Positions 1 through 7,080 are shown, counted from the stretch's first letter. The stretch is 17,718 nucleotides of DNA from JAWOJF01 sp046481785 (GCA_046481785.1 JAWOJF010000235.1:1-17718); one strand, 5' to 3'. Numbers and translations are program-made. The notes: generated by a model not told the origin, from the sequence alone.

Positions 1-172
1 ATACTGCCTACTTGCCTACTTGCCTACTTGCATACTTGCCTACTGCCTACTTGCATACTGCCTACTGGCTACTTGCATACTGCCTACTTGCCTACTGCCT
101 ACTGCCTACTTGCCTATTGCCTACTGCATATTGCCCACTGCCTATTGCATATGCCAACTGCCTACTTGCAAC
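1..172. repeat. Degenerate GCCTACT / TGCCTACT tandem array
   Basis: The first 172 bases are built from 7- and 8-base units of the form GCCTACT or TGCCTACT, with variants such as GCATACT, GCCTATT and GCCAACT. Roughly 22 units can be read, and the array probably continues beyond the window's left edge. It stops immediately before the stop codon of the methyltransferase gene on the minus strand. The plus strand is open here only because the repeat lacks stops; the product would be a Cys/Leu/Pro/Thr/Tyr polymer and is not credible as a protein. It resembles the short tandemly repeated (STRR-type) intergenic arrays known from other bacteria. Confidence 0.9.
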
Positions 173-910
173 CTAACCCGATCGGCGCGCAATAATAATT
201 ACTCTGGGTGATGTTTCTTCATTAAAAGTATTTCCGTTAAAATCACCAAAAGTTTTGATAATATCAAAACCAATTTCTTTCATCTTATTTTTAAGTTCAT
301 TACAGCTATACATCCTTACAGATTCCATATACTGTTTTTCGTGCATATTTTTTATGATAGTAATTTTTTTTATTAAGCGGTTACCGGAAATACTTCTCTG
401 CTGGATAATTTTCCCGCCCGGAATTTCTTTAACCGATTCGGGAATAAGATTTTTTTTAATACAACTTATGTTAAAATAATCAAACACAAAATAACCCGAT
501 AAACTCAGATGGTTATAAGCATTTATCAAAAGCTTAAAATTTTCTTCATCCTGTTCAAAATATCCAAAACTTGTAAAGAGGTTTACAATTAAATCGAATG
601 TGGTATCAATGGAAAAAAAGCGGAGATCGGACCTGAGAAAATTTATTTTTACTCCGGCTTCTGAGGCGGCTTTTTTAGCAACATTAAGCAGGTTCCGGCT
701 GAGATCAACAGCGGTTACATAGCAGCCGTGTTTGGCAAATATTACAGAATGCCTGCCTGCCCCGCATGCCATATCAAGTACAGGTGAAAAAGGAGGGAGA
801 TTGGTATTCTGCAGTATTAATTCTGCCAGTTGCCCGGCATCAGTTTCATTCCTGTGCTGGTATACATAAAGATATTCATCTGTATTAAACCAGTCTTCAA
901 ACCATTCCAT
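173..910 (-). CDS. Class I SAM-dependent methyltransferase
   Basis: This 245-residue protein has the Rossmann-type methyltransferase core. Motif I is VLDMACGAGRH at residues 44-54, which forms the SAM glycine loop. The acidic residue binding the SAM ribose is D69 in VTAVDLS. An RSD segment follows at about 93-95, and motif IV lies near FDLIVNLFTSFGYF (105-118). The C-terminal half is a mixed beta/alpha domain, as in the Methyltransf_11/25 families. The substrate cannot be read from the sequence; small molecules are typical for stand-alone members. The ATG start at 910 has only a weak GGAA upstream. The gene lies 46 bases after recR on the same strand and is probably the last gene of the ybaB-recR transcript. 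Its end abuts the tandem array, and the C-terminal IIIARRSG shows no obvious truncation. Confidence 0.85.
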   Translation of the reverse strand: MEWFEDWFNTDEYLYVYQHRNETDAGQLAELILQNTNLPPFSPVLDMACGAGRHSVIFAKHGCYVTAVDLSRNLLNVAKKAASEAGVKINFLRSDLRFFSIDTTFDLIVNLFTSFGYFEQDEENFKLLINAYNHLSLSGYFVFDYFNISCIKKNLIPESVKEIPGGKIIQQRSISGNRLIKKITIIKNMHEKQYMESVRMYSCNELKNKMKEIGFDIIKTFGDFNGNTFNEETSPRVIIIARRSG

Positions 911-956
911 TTATTTAAAATTATTCCGGTATAAATTATACCTAAATAAGGAGTTA

Positions 957-1553
957 TTAGAGAATATTTCTGTTCAGCATTGCACGGCCTATTGTAGCTT
1001 CATCAGCAAACTCAAGGTCACCGCCTATAGGCAGTCCCCGGGCAATTCTGGAAACTTTAATATCAAGGGGTTTTATTAATTTAGCAAGATACAGGCATGT
1101 AGTTTCCCCTTCTGTATCCGGATTTAATGCAAGTATTACTTCTTTAACTTCTTCAGTTTCAAATCTTTTCAAAAGCTCTTTTATTTTAAGAGCTTCCGGA
1201 TTTATTCCGGACAACGGCGATAAAACTCCCCCAAGTACATGGTATAAGCCATTATATTCGTGTGTTTTTTCTATTGCAATTACATCACTGGCTTCTTCCA
1301 CAACACATATTACGCTCTGATCCCGTTTGGTGCTTGTACAGATATCGCACAATTCACCCACAGAAAGATTAAAACATCTTGAACAGAACCGCAGTTTGGT
1401 TTTTAACTCCAGGATAGATTTTAAAAGGCTGTTAATCGAATCCATATCGCTTTTCAGCAAAAAGAGGGCTAACCTTTGAGCAGTTTTTCGGCCAATACCG
1501 GGCAGTTTACTTAATTCTTCAATGGCAGCTTGTAAAGGTTCAGCTATTTGCAA
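957..1553 (-). CDS. recR: Recombination mediator protein RecR
   Basis: RecR works with RecF and RecO to load RecA onto SSB-coated single-stranded DNA at gaps. All family parts are present in 198 residues, the usual length. A helix-hairpin-helix lies at about 10-30 (LSKLPGIGRKTAQRLALFLL). A four-cysteine zinc finger follows (C57, C60, C69, C72). A Toprim domain runs from about 79 to 173, with VVEEASD and the LALNPDTEGE segment, and the C-terminal RIARGLPIGGDLEFADEATIGRA signature closes it. The start codon is TTG (1553-1551), chosen because MQIAEPLQAAIEELSKLPGIG gives the normal RecR N-terminus and no ATG is available nearby. It begins one base after the ybaB stop, so translation is probably coupled to ybaB, a classic gene pair. 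Confidence 0.96.
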   Translation of the reverse strand: MQIAEPLQAAIEELSKLPGIGRKTAQRLALFLLKSDMDSINSLLKSILELKTKLRFCSRCFNLSVGELCDICTSTKRDQSVICVVEEASDVIAIEKTHEYNGLYHVLGGVLSPLSGINPEALKIKELLKRFETEEVKEVILALNPDTEGETTCLYLAKLIKPLDIKVSRIARGLPIGGDLEFADEATIGRAMLNRNIL

Positions 1554-1554
1554 T

Positions 1555-1881
1555 TTAGAGCCCTGGTAAATTTAATCCCGGAGGAAGCATACCTTTTGTT
1601 ACTTTAGCCATTTCTTCTTCTGCCATTTTGGCAGCAGACTGGAGGGCTTTGTTTACAGCAGCAACAACTAAATCTTCTAAAATTTCTTTTTCTTCAGCAT
1701 TTATTACCTGCGGATCAATTTCAACTGACATAATGTCTTTATTTCCATTTGCGGTGGCCCTAATCATTCCGCCGCCGGCTTCTTCCGTAACTGTTTTATT
1801 TCCCAATTCACTCTGTACTTTTTGCATCTCGGCCTGCATCTTCTGAACCTGCTTTAACATTCCCTGCATTCCGCCCTTCAT
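1555..1881 (-). CDS. YbaB/EbfC family nucleoid-associated protein
   Basis: This small DNA-binding protein belongs to the YbaB/EbfC family, whose members bind DNA as dimers and are commonly encoded next to recR. The sequence shows the glycine/methionine-rich N-terminus MKGGMQGMLKQVQKMQAEMQ, a helix, then the VTEEAGGGMIRATANGNKDIMSVEIDP beta region, and a C-terminal helix with the usual methionine/glycine-rich ending. The reading frame is open to an ATG at 1935, but I prefer the ATG at 1881. It gives 108 residues, the normal family size, and has a strong GGAGG four bases upstream. The candidate promoter's TATAAT (1921-1926) lies inside the longer frame, so the longer start would precede the transcript. 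Confidence 0.93.
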   Translation of the reverse strand: MKGGMQGMLKQVQKMQAEMQKVQSELGNKTVTEEAGGGMIRATANGNKDIMSVEIDPQVINAEEKEILEDLVVAAVNKALQSAAKMAEEEMAKVTKGMLPPGLNLPGL

Positions 1882-1920
1882 TATTCCTCCGGTTATATTC
1901 TGAAAATTTCTAAAGTTTTT

Positions 1921-1950
1921 ATTATATTTCTGCAAATATAATATAATGAA
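1921..1950 (-). promoter_or_regulatory. Candidate sigma70 promoter for ybaB-recR-methyltransferase
   Basis: On the minus strand a perfect TATAAT (1926-1921) lies 18 bases downstream of a weak TTCATT (1950-1945). Transcription would start near 1914, about 33 bases before the preferred ybaB ATG. The -35 is poor, so this rests mainly on the -10 and its position. Confidence 0.35.
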
Positions 1951-1983
1951 TTGACTTTATATACTGAAATTTCATAATTTCAG
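1951..1983 (+). promoter_or_regulatory. Candidate sigma70 promoter with overlapping dyad, purC-like gene
   Basis: TTGACT (1951-1956) and CATAAT (1973-1978) are separated by 16 bases. Each matches the sigma70 consensus at five of six positions. A start near 1985 would leave about 25 bases of leader before the TTG codon at 2010. The spacer and -10 lie within an 8-bp inverted repeat, CTGAAATT (1964-1971) and AATTTCAG (1976-1983) with a TCAT loop. A regulator could bind here, though this is inference from position. Confidence 0.5.
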
Positions 1984-2009
1984 CAACAAAAAATAATCAA
2001 AGGAAAGTT

Positions 2010-2717
2010 TTGGCTGTTAAATTCAACAATAACAAGACTCTTTATGATGAACTCATAAAGAAAGATTCTCCTTTTGACGAAAAAGAATATTTAATCCATC
2101 AGTACACTGATTTTTTTGAAGATGGCAATGATAAAAAGTTAAAAAGTAAAAATCTTGGTGAAAGATTTGCTTCTATTAACTCTTTTTTCTTTGATTATTT
2201 GAAAGAATATCACATACCCGCAGCTTTCGTTAAAAGCCAGGATAAAAAGACTTTAAAATTCCTTAACCATAACCGCCTGCCTTTTAGTGTTAAGGTTTTT
2301 AATGTTACAGATAAGAGAACTGCAAAAATTTTCAACAAAAAGGAAGGTGAAATTCTTTCCTTACCGGTTTTTGAATTCCATTATGGAAATGGTAAAGACT
2401 CTCTGATTTCGGAAAGCCACCTTGTGGCATTTGATCTTTGTACTGTTGAAGATATAAAGCTGATTACGAGAATTTGTTCTAAAGTTAACGCCGTGCTGAA
2501 ATCATTTTTTGAAAGGCGCGGAGTGGTACTTGCCGAAATGTCTTGTCATTTCGGTAAAAGTGATGAAAAGATTTACCTGGTGGATGATTTTACCCCCAGA
2601 AGTTTAAAAGTTATACCGGCAGAAGAAAACGGGAAATGGGTTAATCCATATAAAGTTAGTACTTCCGCTGAAGCTAAAAAATACACCGAACAACTATATA
2701 ATTTGATGAGCGCCTGA
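2010..2717 (+). CDS. Divergent PurC-family (SAICAR synthetase-like) protein
   Basis: The 235-residue product aligns along its length with PurC, which joins aspartate to CAIR in purine synthesis. Shared landmarks are YTDFFEDGNDKK (PurC: KDxATAxNGxKK), LGERFASINSFFFDYL, EFHYGNGKDSLISESHL (PurC: EFYYKxDxLxDPLIxEDH) and a late VDDFTP (PurC: ADEISP). Several usually invariant elements are missing: the N-terminal YEGKAKxxY nucleotide loop, the RNxxAGS segment (here FNVTDKR), and SPDxxR (here TPRSLKV). It may be a fast-evolving functional PurC, a PurC-fold enzyme with another substrate, or a pseudoenzyme. The start is TTG, supported by AAGGAAA at 2000-2006; no ATG gives the N-terminus. It lies four bases before psd. 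Confidence 0.7.
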   Translation: MAVKFNNNKTLYDELIKKDSPFDEKEYLIHQYTDFFEDGNDKKLKSKNLGERFASINSFFFDYLKEYHIPAAFVKSQDKKTLKFLNHNRLPFSVKVFNVTDKRTAKIFNKKEGEILSLPVFEFHYGNGKDSLISESHLVAFDLCTVEDIKLITRICSKVNAVLKSFFERRGVVLAEMSCHFGKSDEKIYLVDDFTPRSLKVIPAEENGKWVNPYKVSTSAEAKKYTEQLYNLMSA

Positions 2718-2721
2718 TATA

Positions 2722-3375
2722 ATGTTTACAAAGTATGGCTATTCAACTCTTGGGATTATTGCTGTTATTACTTTCCTTTTAATCTCACTTAGTTTTTTTA
2801 TTAATAACACCCCTATAAAATTTCTATTAATTATTTTACCGGCGGTATTTTTAATATTTTCTCTTAATTTTTTCAGAGACCCGGACAGAACCGCACCTTC
2901 AAAGGATAATGTTGTTGTTTCTCCTGCAGACGGGAGAGTTTTATTTGTTAAAGATGTTGTTGACAATAAATATATCAACGGAAATGCAAAACAGATTTCA
3001 ATATTTATGTCGCCTCTTAATGTTCATGTTAACAGGATACCGATTACAGGCACTGTTGAGTACCTTCAATACCATGAAGGAGAATTTATGGCGGCATTTG
3101 AAGATAAAGCTTCTGATGTAAATGAACGTTCGGAATTTGGAATAAACAGCAGGTTCGGCAAGGTTTTTTTTACTCAGGTTGCCGGTTTTGTTGCAAGAAG
3201 AATTGTTTATGAACTTAAACAGGGAGATAAGGTTCAAATGGGAAAAAGATTTGGTATGATAAAATTCGGGAGCAGGGTTGATGTTGTAGTACCTGCAGAG
3301 TGGCTTGCTAAAGTGAAAAAAGATGATATTGTTTCCGCCGGTGAGACTATCCTGTTTGAATATCCTGTTAAATAA
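2722..3375 (+). CDS. psd: Phosphatidylserine decarboxylase, short form
   Basis: This enzyme converts phosphatidylserine to phosphatidylethanolamine at the membrane, using a pyruvoyl cofactor made by self-cleavage. The 217-residue length and layout match the short PSD class. Two hydrophobic helices (about 10-28 and 33-50) anchor the N-terminus. NFFRDPDR, VVSPADGRV and FMSPLNVHVNR carry the conserved Asp and His, and the cleavage motif is FGSRVDV with G183-S184, where most long PSDs have LGST. The Ser becomes the pyruvoyl group of the small alpha chain. The gene overlaps pssA by one base (TAATG), so synthesis and decarboxylation of phosphatidylserine are co-expressed. The ATG at 2722 lacks a strong ribosome site and probably relies on coupling with the gene just upstream. 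Confidence 0.93.
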   Translation: MFTKYGYSTLGIIAVITFLLISLSFFINNTPIKFLLIILPAVFLIFSLNFFRDPDRTAPSKDNVVVSPADGRVLFVKDVVDNKYINGNAKQISIFMSPLNVHVNRIPITGTVEYLQYHEGEFMAAFEDKASDVNERSEFGINSRFGKVFFTQVAGFVARRIVYELKQGDKVQMGKRFGMIKFGSRVDVVVPAEWLAKVKKDDIVSAGETILFEYPVK

Positions 3376-4109
3376 TGAACCGGCTTAGAATTACCCCTTC
3401 GGTTATCCCTAACCTGTTTACCGCAATGAATATGTTCTGCGGTTTCCTTTCAATTATTAATACAAGTAAAGAACTTTACCACTATGCCGCATGGTTAATT
3501 GTTATTGCCGCCATATTTGATGCTCTTGACGGCGCCATGGCAAGGCTTACAAAATCAAGCAGTGAGCTTGGGGTAGAACTTGATTCTCTTTCTGACGTTG
3601 TTAGTTTTGGCGCTGCTCCTGCTTTTTTAATTTATAGCACTCATCTGTTTAATGACGGGGTTGCCGGGGTTATAATCAGTTCTTTACTTTTAATAGCAGG
3701 CGGATTCAGGCTGGCAAGGTTTAATGTACAGCTTGTGGGGTTTGATAAAGCTTTTTTTAAGGGCCTGCCTATTCCCGGTTCGGGAATAATGATTGCTGCA
3801 TTTGTTCTGGGGTTTTATGATCCCGTAAACGGCTTTCCGCAAAACTTAGATAATTTTATTATTCCCCTGGTGCTTATTTTATCTTACCTTATGATAAGTA
3901 AAATTAAGTATGATACTTTTCCAAAAATTTCGCTGGCAGGACTAAAACAAAAACCGGTTTTTATTTTAGTAGTTGTTCTTGCAGTTGTACTTTTATTCTT
4001 AACAACAATAGAAAAGACGGTTTTCTATCTGTTTGTTTTCATTATAGTATTTGGTATTTTTAAGCATATTTTTAATTACTTTTTTAAGAAATCCCGCAGC
4101 AAAGAATAA
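3375..4109 (+). CDS. pssA: CDP-diacylglycerol--serine O-phosphatidyltransferase
   Basis: This integral membrane enzyme makes phosphatidylserine from CDP-diacylglycerol and L-serine. The CDP-alcohol phosphotransferase signature D-x2-D-G-x2-A-R-x8-G-x3-D-x3-D is perfect: D49, D52-G53, A56-R57, G66, D70 and D74. The N-terminal RLRITPSVIPNLFTAMNMFCGF and the SDVVSFGAAPAFL stretch are typical of the bacterial type II PssA family. About six to eight hydrophobic helices can be seen, the last two around residues 190-237, followed by a basic KKSRSKE tail. The ATG shares its A with the psd stop codon. With psd it forms a complete phosphatidylserine/phosphatidylethanolamine branch. Confidence 0.95.
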   Translation: MNRLRITPSVIPNLFTAMNMFCGFLSIINTSKELYHYAAWLIVIAAIFDALDGAMARLTKSSSELGVELDSLSDVVSFGAAPAFLIYSTHLFNDGVAGVIISSLLLIAGGFRLARFNVQLVGFDKAFFKGLPIPGSGIMIAAFVLGFYDPVNGFPQNLDNFIIPLVLILSYLMISKIKYDTFPKISLAGLKQKPVFILVVVLAVVLLFLTTIEKTVFYLFVFIIVFGIFKHIFNYFFKKSRSKE

Positions 4110-4209
4110 TAACCTGTGTTTCAAATCCAAATTGCTGTCAAAGAATCCGGAAATATCAAACAAAATGATTTTAGAATCTGCGGTTTGAATATATTGCGGT
4201 TTCTTGCAG

Positions 4210-4270
4210 CACAGGCTTTAGCCTGTGAATGTAAATAAAAGCATAAACAAACCACAGGCTGAAGCCTGTG
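4210..4270. repeat. Two near-identical palindromes (CACAGGCT-xx-AGCCTGTG)
   Basis: Bases 4210-4227 and 4253-4270 are each an 8-bp inverted repeat, CACAGGCT with AGCCTGTG, around a two-base centre (TT in the first, GA in the second). They lie 25 bases apart in the pssA-purS gap. The pair resembles REP-type dispersed palindromes more than a terminator because no T-run follows. The open frame upstream of purS crosses them, which argues against a start that early. Confidence 0.75.
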
Positions 4271-4311
4271 TTACACAAAATATTTATAACAGAAAAAACG
4301 GAAGAAATAAT

Positions 4312-4563
4312 TTGTTTAAAGCAACAGTAATAATAAAAAGAAGGCCTTCTATTCTTGACCCCCAGGGCAAAGCAGTTGAAAAAGGAGCCGAACATCTCGG
4401 GCTGAACAACGTTAAAAATACCCGCATAGGTAAATACATTGAATTTAATGTTGACATAAATGACAAAGCAGCAGCAGAAAAAGAAGTAGAAGAATACTGC
4501 AGAAAACTGCTGGCCAATCCTATAATGGAAGATTTTGAATTTACATTAGATAAGGTATCATGA
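4312..4563 (+). CDS. purS: Phosphoribosylformylglycinamidine synthase subunit PurS
   Basis: PurS is the small structural subunit bridging PurL and PurQ in the three-part FGAM synthase of purine synthesis. The chosen frame gives 83 residues beginning LFKATVIIKRRPSILDPQGKA (first residue read as Met), the standard PurS N-terminus, followed by LGLNNVKNTRIGKYIEF and a C-terminal amphipathic region. The frame is open back to an ATG at 4225, but the extra 29 residues come from the palindromic repeat and have no PurS match. I therefore choose TTG at 4312, with GGAAG about nine bases upstream. The stop overlaps the purQ start (ATGA), so the two subunits are translationally coupled. purL is not in this window. 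Confidence 0.93.
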   Translation: MFKATVIIKRRPSILDPQGKAVEKGAEHLGLNNVKNTRIGKYIEFNVDINDKAAAEKEVEEYCRKLLANPIMEDFEFTLDKVS

Positions 4564-5261
4564 AGAAACCAAAATTTGGGGTAGTTGTTTTCCCCGGTTC
4601 AAACAGCGACCATGACGCATATTATGCAGTAAAAAAAGTACTGGGTTATGAAGCAGAATTTTTATGGCACAAAAGCAAAAGCCTGGGTAATTCCGATGTT
4701 ATCATTTTACCCGGCGGTTTTGCTTATGGTGATTATTTAAGAACAGGTGCTATTGCCCGGTTTTCCCCTATTATGCACGAAGTGATAAATTTTGCCGAAA
4801 AAGGGGGTAAAGTGATGGGAATCTGCAATGGTTTCCAGATTTTGCTTGAGGCAGGACTGCTTCCCGGCGTTATGTTGAAAAATAAATCGCTACAATTTGT
4901 GTGTAAAGATGTTTATCTTACTATAACAAACGAAGATACTGTATATACTAAGGGTATCGGTAAAGATAAAATTCTTAAAGTTCCTATAGCACACGGCGAA
5001 GGAAATTATTTTGCAGATGAAGAAACATTAAAAACTCTTGTTAAGAATAATCAGATAGTATTTAAATATGCTACAAGAGAAGGTGAAGTAAGCGAGGAAA
5101 TAAATCCTAACGGCTCTACGGTAGGAATAGCCGGAATAATAAATAAACAGGGTAACGTGCTTGGAATGATGCCCCACCCTGAAAGAGCCTGCGATCCTGT
5201 AATCCGCAAAACAGATGGTTCAATAATATTCCAGGCGCTTGCGGGTAATATTTTTAATTAG
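4560..5261 (+). CDS. purQ: Phosphoribosylformylglycinamidine synthase subunit PurQ
   Basis: PurQ is the class I glutamine amidotransferase subunit that releases ammonia from glutamine for PurL, converting FGAR to FGAM. At 233 residues it has the usual size. The N-terminus KFGVVVFPGSNSDHDA is characteristic. LPGGFAYGDYLRTGAIAR forms the oxyanion region. The nucleophile is C89 in GICNGFQIL, and the other triad members are H206 and E208 in MMPHPER. The four-base ATGA overlap with purS indicates matched production. There is no sign of damage. Confidence 0.97.
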   Translation: MKKPKFGVVVFPGSNSDHDAYYAVKKVLGYEAEFLWHKSKSLGNSDVIILPGGFAYGDYLRTGAIARFSPIMHEVINFAEKGGKVMGICNGFQILLEAGLLPGVMLKNKSLQFVCKDVYLTITNEDTVYTKGIGKDKILKVPIAHGEGNYFADEETLKTLVKNNQIVFKYATREGEVSEEINPNGSTVGIAGIINKQGNVLGMMPHPERACDPVIRKTDGSIIFQALAGNIFN

Positions 5262-5262
5262 T

Positions 5263-5291
5263 GCAGCGGCGGCATTCATGCCGCTTCCTGC
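5263..5291. repeat. Palindromic hairpin after purQ
   Basis: A perfect 7-bp stem GCGGCAT (5269-5275) and ATGCCGC (5278-5284) closes over TC. Outer GCAG (5263-5266) and CTGC (5288-5291) bases extend it imperfectly. It starts two bases after the purQ stop. No T-run follows directly, so it is either a repeat palindrome or a weak transcript-end structure rather than a clear intrinsic terminator. Confidence 0.6.
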
Positions 5292-5320
5292 TCTACAAGT
5301 TTTTAATAAAGAGGTAACAC

Positions 5321-5515
5321 ATGTTCGGCAATTTAGGTACCGGCGAAATAATACTTATAGTATTAGTGGTTTTAATTCTATTCGGAGCTAAAAAGATTCC
5401 TGAACTTGCACAAGGTTTGGGAAAGGGTATGCGCGAATTTAAAAAATCGCTTAAAGATGTTGAAGAAGACATAAAAACAGAACCAAAAGAAAAAAAGACA
5501 GAAAATAAATCTTAA
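5321..5515 (+). CDS. tatA: Sec-independent translocase subunit TatA/TatE
   Basis: This 64-residue protein forms the pore-forming element of the twin-arginine export system, which moves folded proteins across the inner membrane. It has a short periplasmic start, one transmembrane helix (about residues 8-21, EIILIVLVVLILFG), the conserved hinge FGAKKIPELAQGLGKGMREF, an amphipathic helix, and a charged tail of Lys and Glu. The phenylalanine-glycine hinge and PELAxGLGKGMREF are diagnostic for TatA rather than TatB. The ATG at 5321 has GAGG six bases upstream. tatC is not nearby; dispersed tat genes are common in this group. Confidence 0.94.
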   Translation: MFGNLGTGEIILIVLVVLILFGAKKIPELAQGLGKGMREFKKSLKDVEEDIKTEPKEKKTENKS

Positions 5516-5529
5516 CCATTCTTCAAAGT

Positions 5530-5594
5530 CATACAATCATACGCTCATACATTCATTGTTTAAGAGAGTGAGTGGATGAACGAATGGTTGTATG
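5530..5594. repeat. Imperfect inverted repeat built from TCATACNN octamers
   Basis: The left arm (5530-5555) and the right arm (5569-5594) match as an inverted repeat at 21 of 26 positions, with a 13-base loop. The left arm is itself a tandem octamer, TCATAC plus two bases, repeated four times with decay. The right arm ends exactly at an in-frame ATG (5592) that precedes the gatA start I prefer. The element fills the whole tatA-gatA gap. Confidence 0.7.
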
Positions 5595-5609
5595 TTTTTA
5601 TACAAATCT

Positions 5610-7037
5610 ATGACTGCTTATTCAAATTATTCCGATAAAATTGATAAGATAAAAAAAGGTGAATTATCACTTGTTGAAAATGTAAATTCATTTCTCAAAA
5701 AAATTGAAGATAACAAACACCTTAATGCATTCAATTTTGTTTTTGCAGATGAAGCAAAACAAAAAGCATCAGAAATTGAAGCTAAAATTAAATCCGGCAA
5801 ACATGGCAAATTAGCCGGAATGGTACTGGCAGTAAAAGATGTACTTTCTATTAAAGATAAACCCCTTACCTGCTCTTCTAAAATACTTAAAGATTTTACA
5901 GCGCTATACACATCCACTGCAGTTCAGAAATTAATTGATGAAGATGTAATTATTATAGGCAAAACAAACTGCGATGAATTTGCAATGGGTTCATCAAATG
6001 AAAACTCAGCCTTTGGTAATGTATTAAATCCAGTTGATAACACATGCGTACCCGGCGGATCAAGCGGCGGCTCTGCTGCTGCTGTTGCTGCAGGTTTATG
6101 TGATGTTTCATTAGGTACCGATACCGGCGGCTCAATCAGACAGCCAGCATCTTATTGCGGTGTTTACGGGTTAAAACCAACTTACGGAAGAGTATCACGT
6201 TACGGCTTAACTGCATTTGCATCATCGTTTGATAGTATTGGTCCGTTTGCTAATAATGTAGAAGATGCAGCGGCAGTACTGCAGGTAATGAGCGGAAAAG
6301 ATGAACGCGATTCTACTTCATCAAATAATCCCGTACCTGATTTAATTGCAAATCTTAACCTTAACGGAAATAAACCCAGGATCGGTATCCCAAAAGAGAT
6401 ATTCGGTGAAGGTCTTTCTGCTGAAGTAAAAAATGCCGTTGAGGAAATGATCTCAAAACTAAAGGGACAGGGATTTGAAACAAAAGAGATATCACTCCCC
6501 CGCTCTGAATTTGCTATTGCCACATATTACATTTTAATAACTGCAGAAGCTTCCTCAAACCTTGCAAGGTATGACGGTGCAAGATACGGTTACCGTGCTG
6601 AGAATCCTTCTTCACTTATTGATATGTATAAATCATCCCGTTCCGAAGGATTCGGTAAAGAAGTTAAAAGAAGAATAATGCTCGGTACATATGTTCTTTC
6701 AGCAGGATATTATGATGCTTATTACCGCAAGGCACAGAAGGTTAGAAGATTAATTAAAAACGACTTCGATAATGCATTCAAAGAAGTTGATATAATTTTA
6801 ATGCCCACCGCCCCAACCCCGGCATTTAAGTTTGGAGAAAAATCCAGTGACCCGCTTGAAATGTACCTGATAGATATATACACAACATCCGCCAACCTGG
6901 CCGGCATCCCGGGAATAAACATCCCCGCCGCAAAAAGCACTGAAGTATTACCAATAGGTATACAACTCCTTGCAAACCAGTTTGATGAAGAGAGGCTGCT
7001 TCAGATGAGCCACTTCATACAAAACAGAATCTTATAA
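5610..7037 (+). CDS. gatA: Glutamyl-tRNA(Gln) amidotransferase subunit A
   Basis: GatA hydrolyses glutamine and supplies ammonia to GatB, which converts Glu-tRNA(Gln) to Gln-tRNA(Gln) in organisms lacking, or not relying only on, glutaminyl-tRNA synthetase. The amidase signature family triad is complete: K76 (LAVKDVL), S151 (PGGSSGGS) and S175 (DTGGSIRQPA), counted from the ATG at 5610. The K-to-S spacing (99) equals that of characterised GatA proteins. SYCGVYGLKPTYGRVSRYGL and FASSFDSIGP are also characteristic. The 475-residue length is normal. An upstream ATG at 5592 would add six residues but lies in the arm of an inverted repeat; neither start has a clear ribosome site. gatB and gatC are not in this window. 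Confidence 0.96.
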   Translation: MTAYSNYSDKIDKIKKGELSLVENVNSFLKKIEDNKHLNAFNFVFADEAKQKASEIEAKIKSGKHGKLAGMVLAVKDVLSIKDKPLTCSSKILKDFTALYTSTAVQKLIDEDVIIIGKTNCDEFAMGSSNENSAFGNVLNPVDNTCVPGGSSGGSAAAVAAGLCDVSLGTDTGGSIRQPASYCGVYGLKPTYGRVSRYGLTAFASSFDSIGPFANNVEDAAAVLQVMSGKDERDSTSSNNPVPDLIANLNLNGNKPRIGIPKEIFGEGLSAEVKNAVEEMISKLKGQGFETKEISLPRSEFAIATYYILITAEASSNLARYDGARYGYRAENPSSLIDMYKSSRSEGFGKEVKRRIMLGTYVLSAGYYDAYYRKAQKVRRLIKNDFDNAFKEVDIILMPTAPTPAFKFGEKSSDPLEMYLIDIYTTSANLAGIPGINIPAAKSTEVLPIGIQLLANQFDEERLLQMSHFIQNRIL

Positions 7038-7049
7038 TTCGAAAGAATC

Positions 7050-7080
7050 CCCTCTCGAGAGGGATGGCACGGAGTGCCGT
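7050..7080. repeat. Two adjacent small hairpins after gatA
   Basis: Bases 7050-7063 form CCCTC-TCGA-GAGGG. Bases 7066-7078 form GGCAC-GGA-GTGCC, extended by one T-G and one A-T pair (7064-7080). They start 13 bases after the gatA stop. No T-run follows, so they look like a dispersed palindromic element rather than a typical terminator. Confidence 0.6.

Noticed and set aside
20..211. Plus-strand open frame over the left-edge array
   Set aside because: It is a Cys/Leu/Pro/Thr/Tyr polymer produced by the tandem repeat, with no ribosome site or known domain.
1555..1935. Longer ybaB reading frame starting at 1935
   Set aside because: The extra 18 residues do not resemble the family, the inner ATG has a strong GGAGG, and a likely promoter lies inside the extension.
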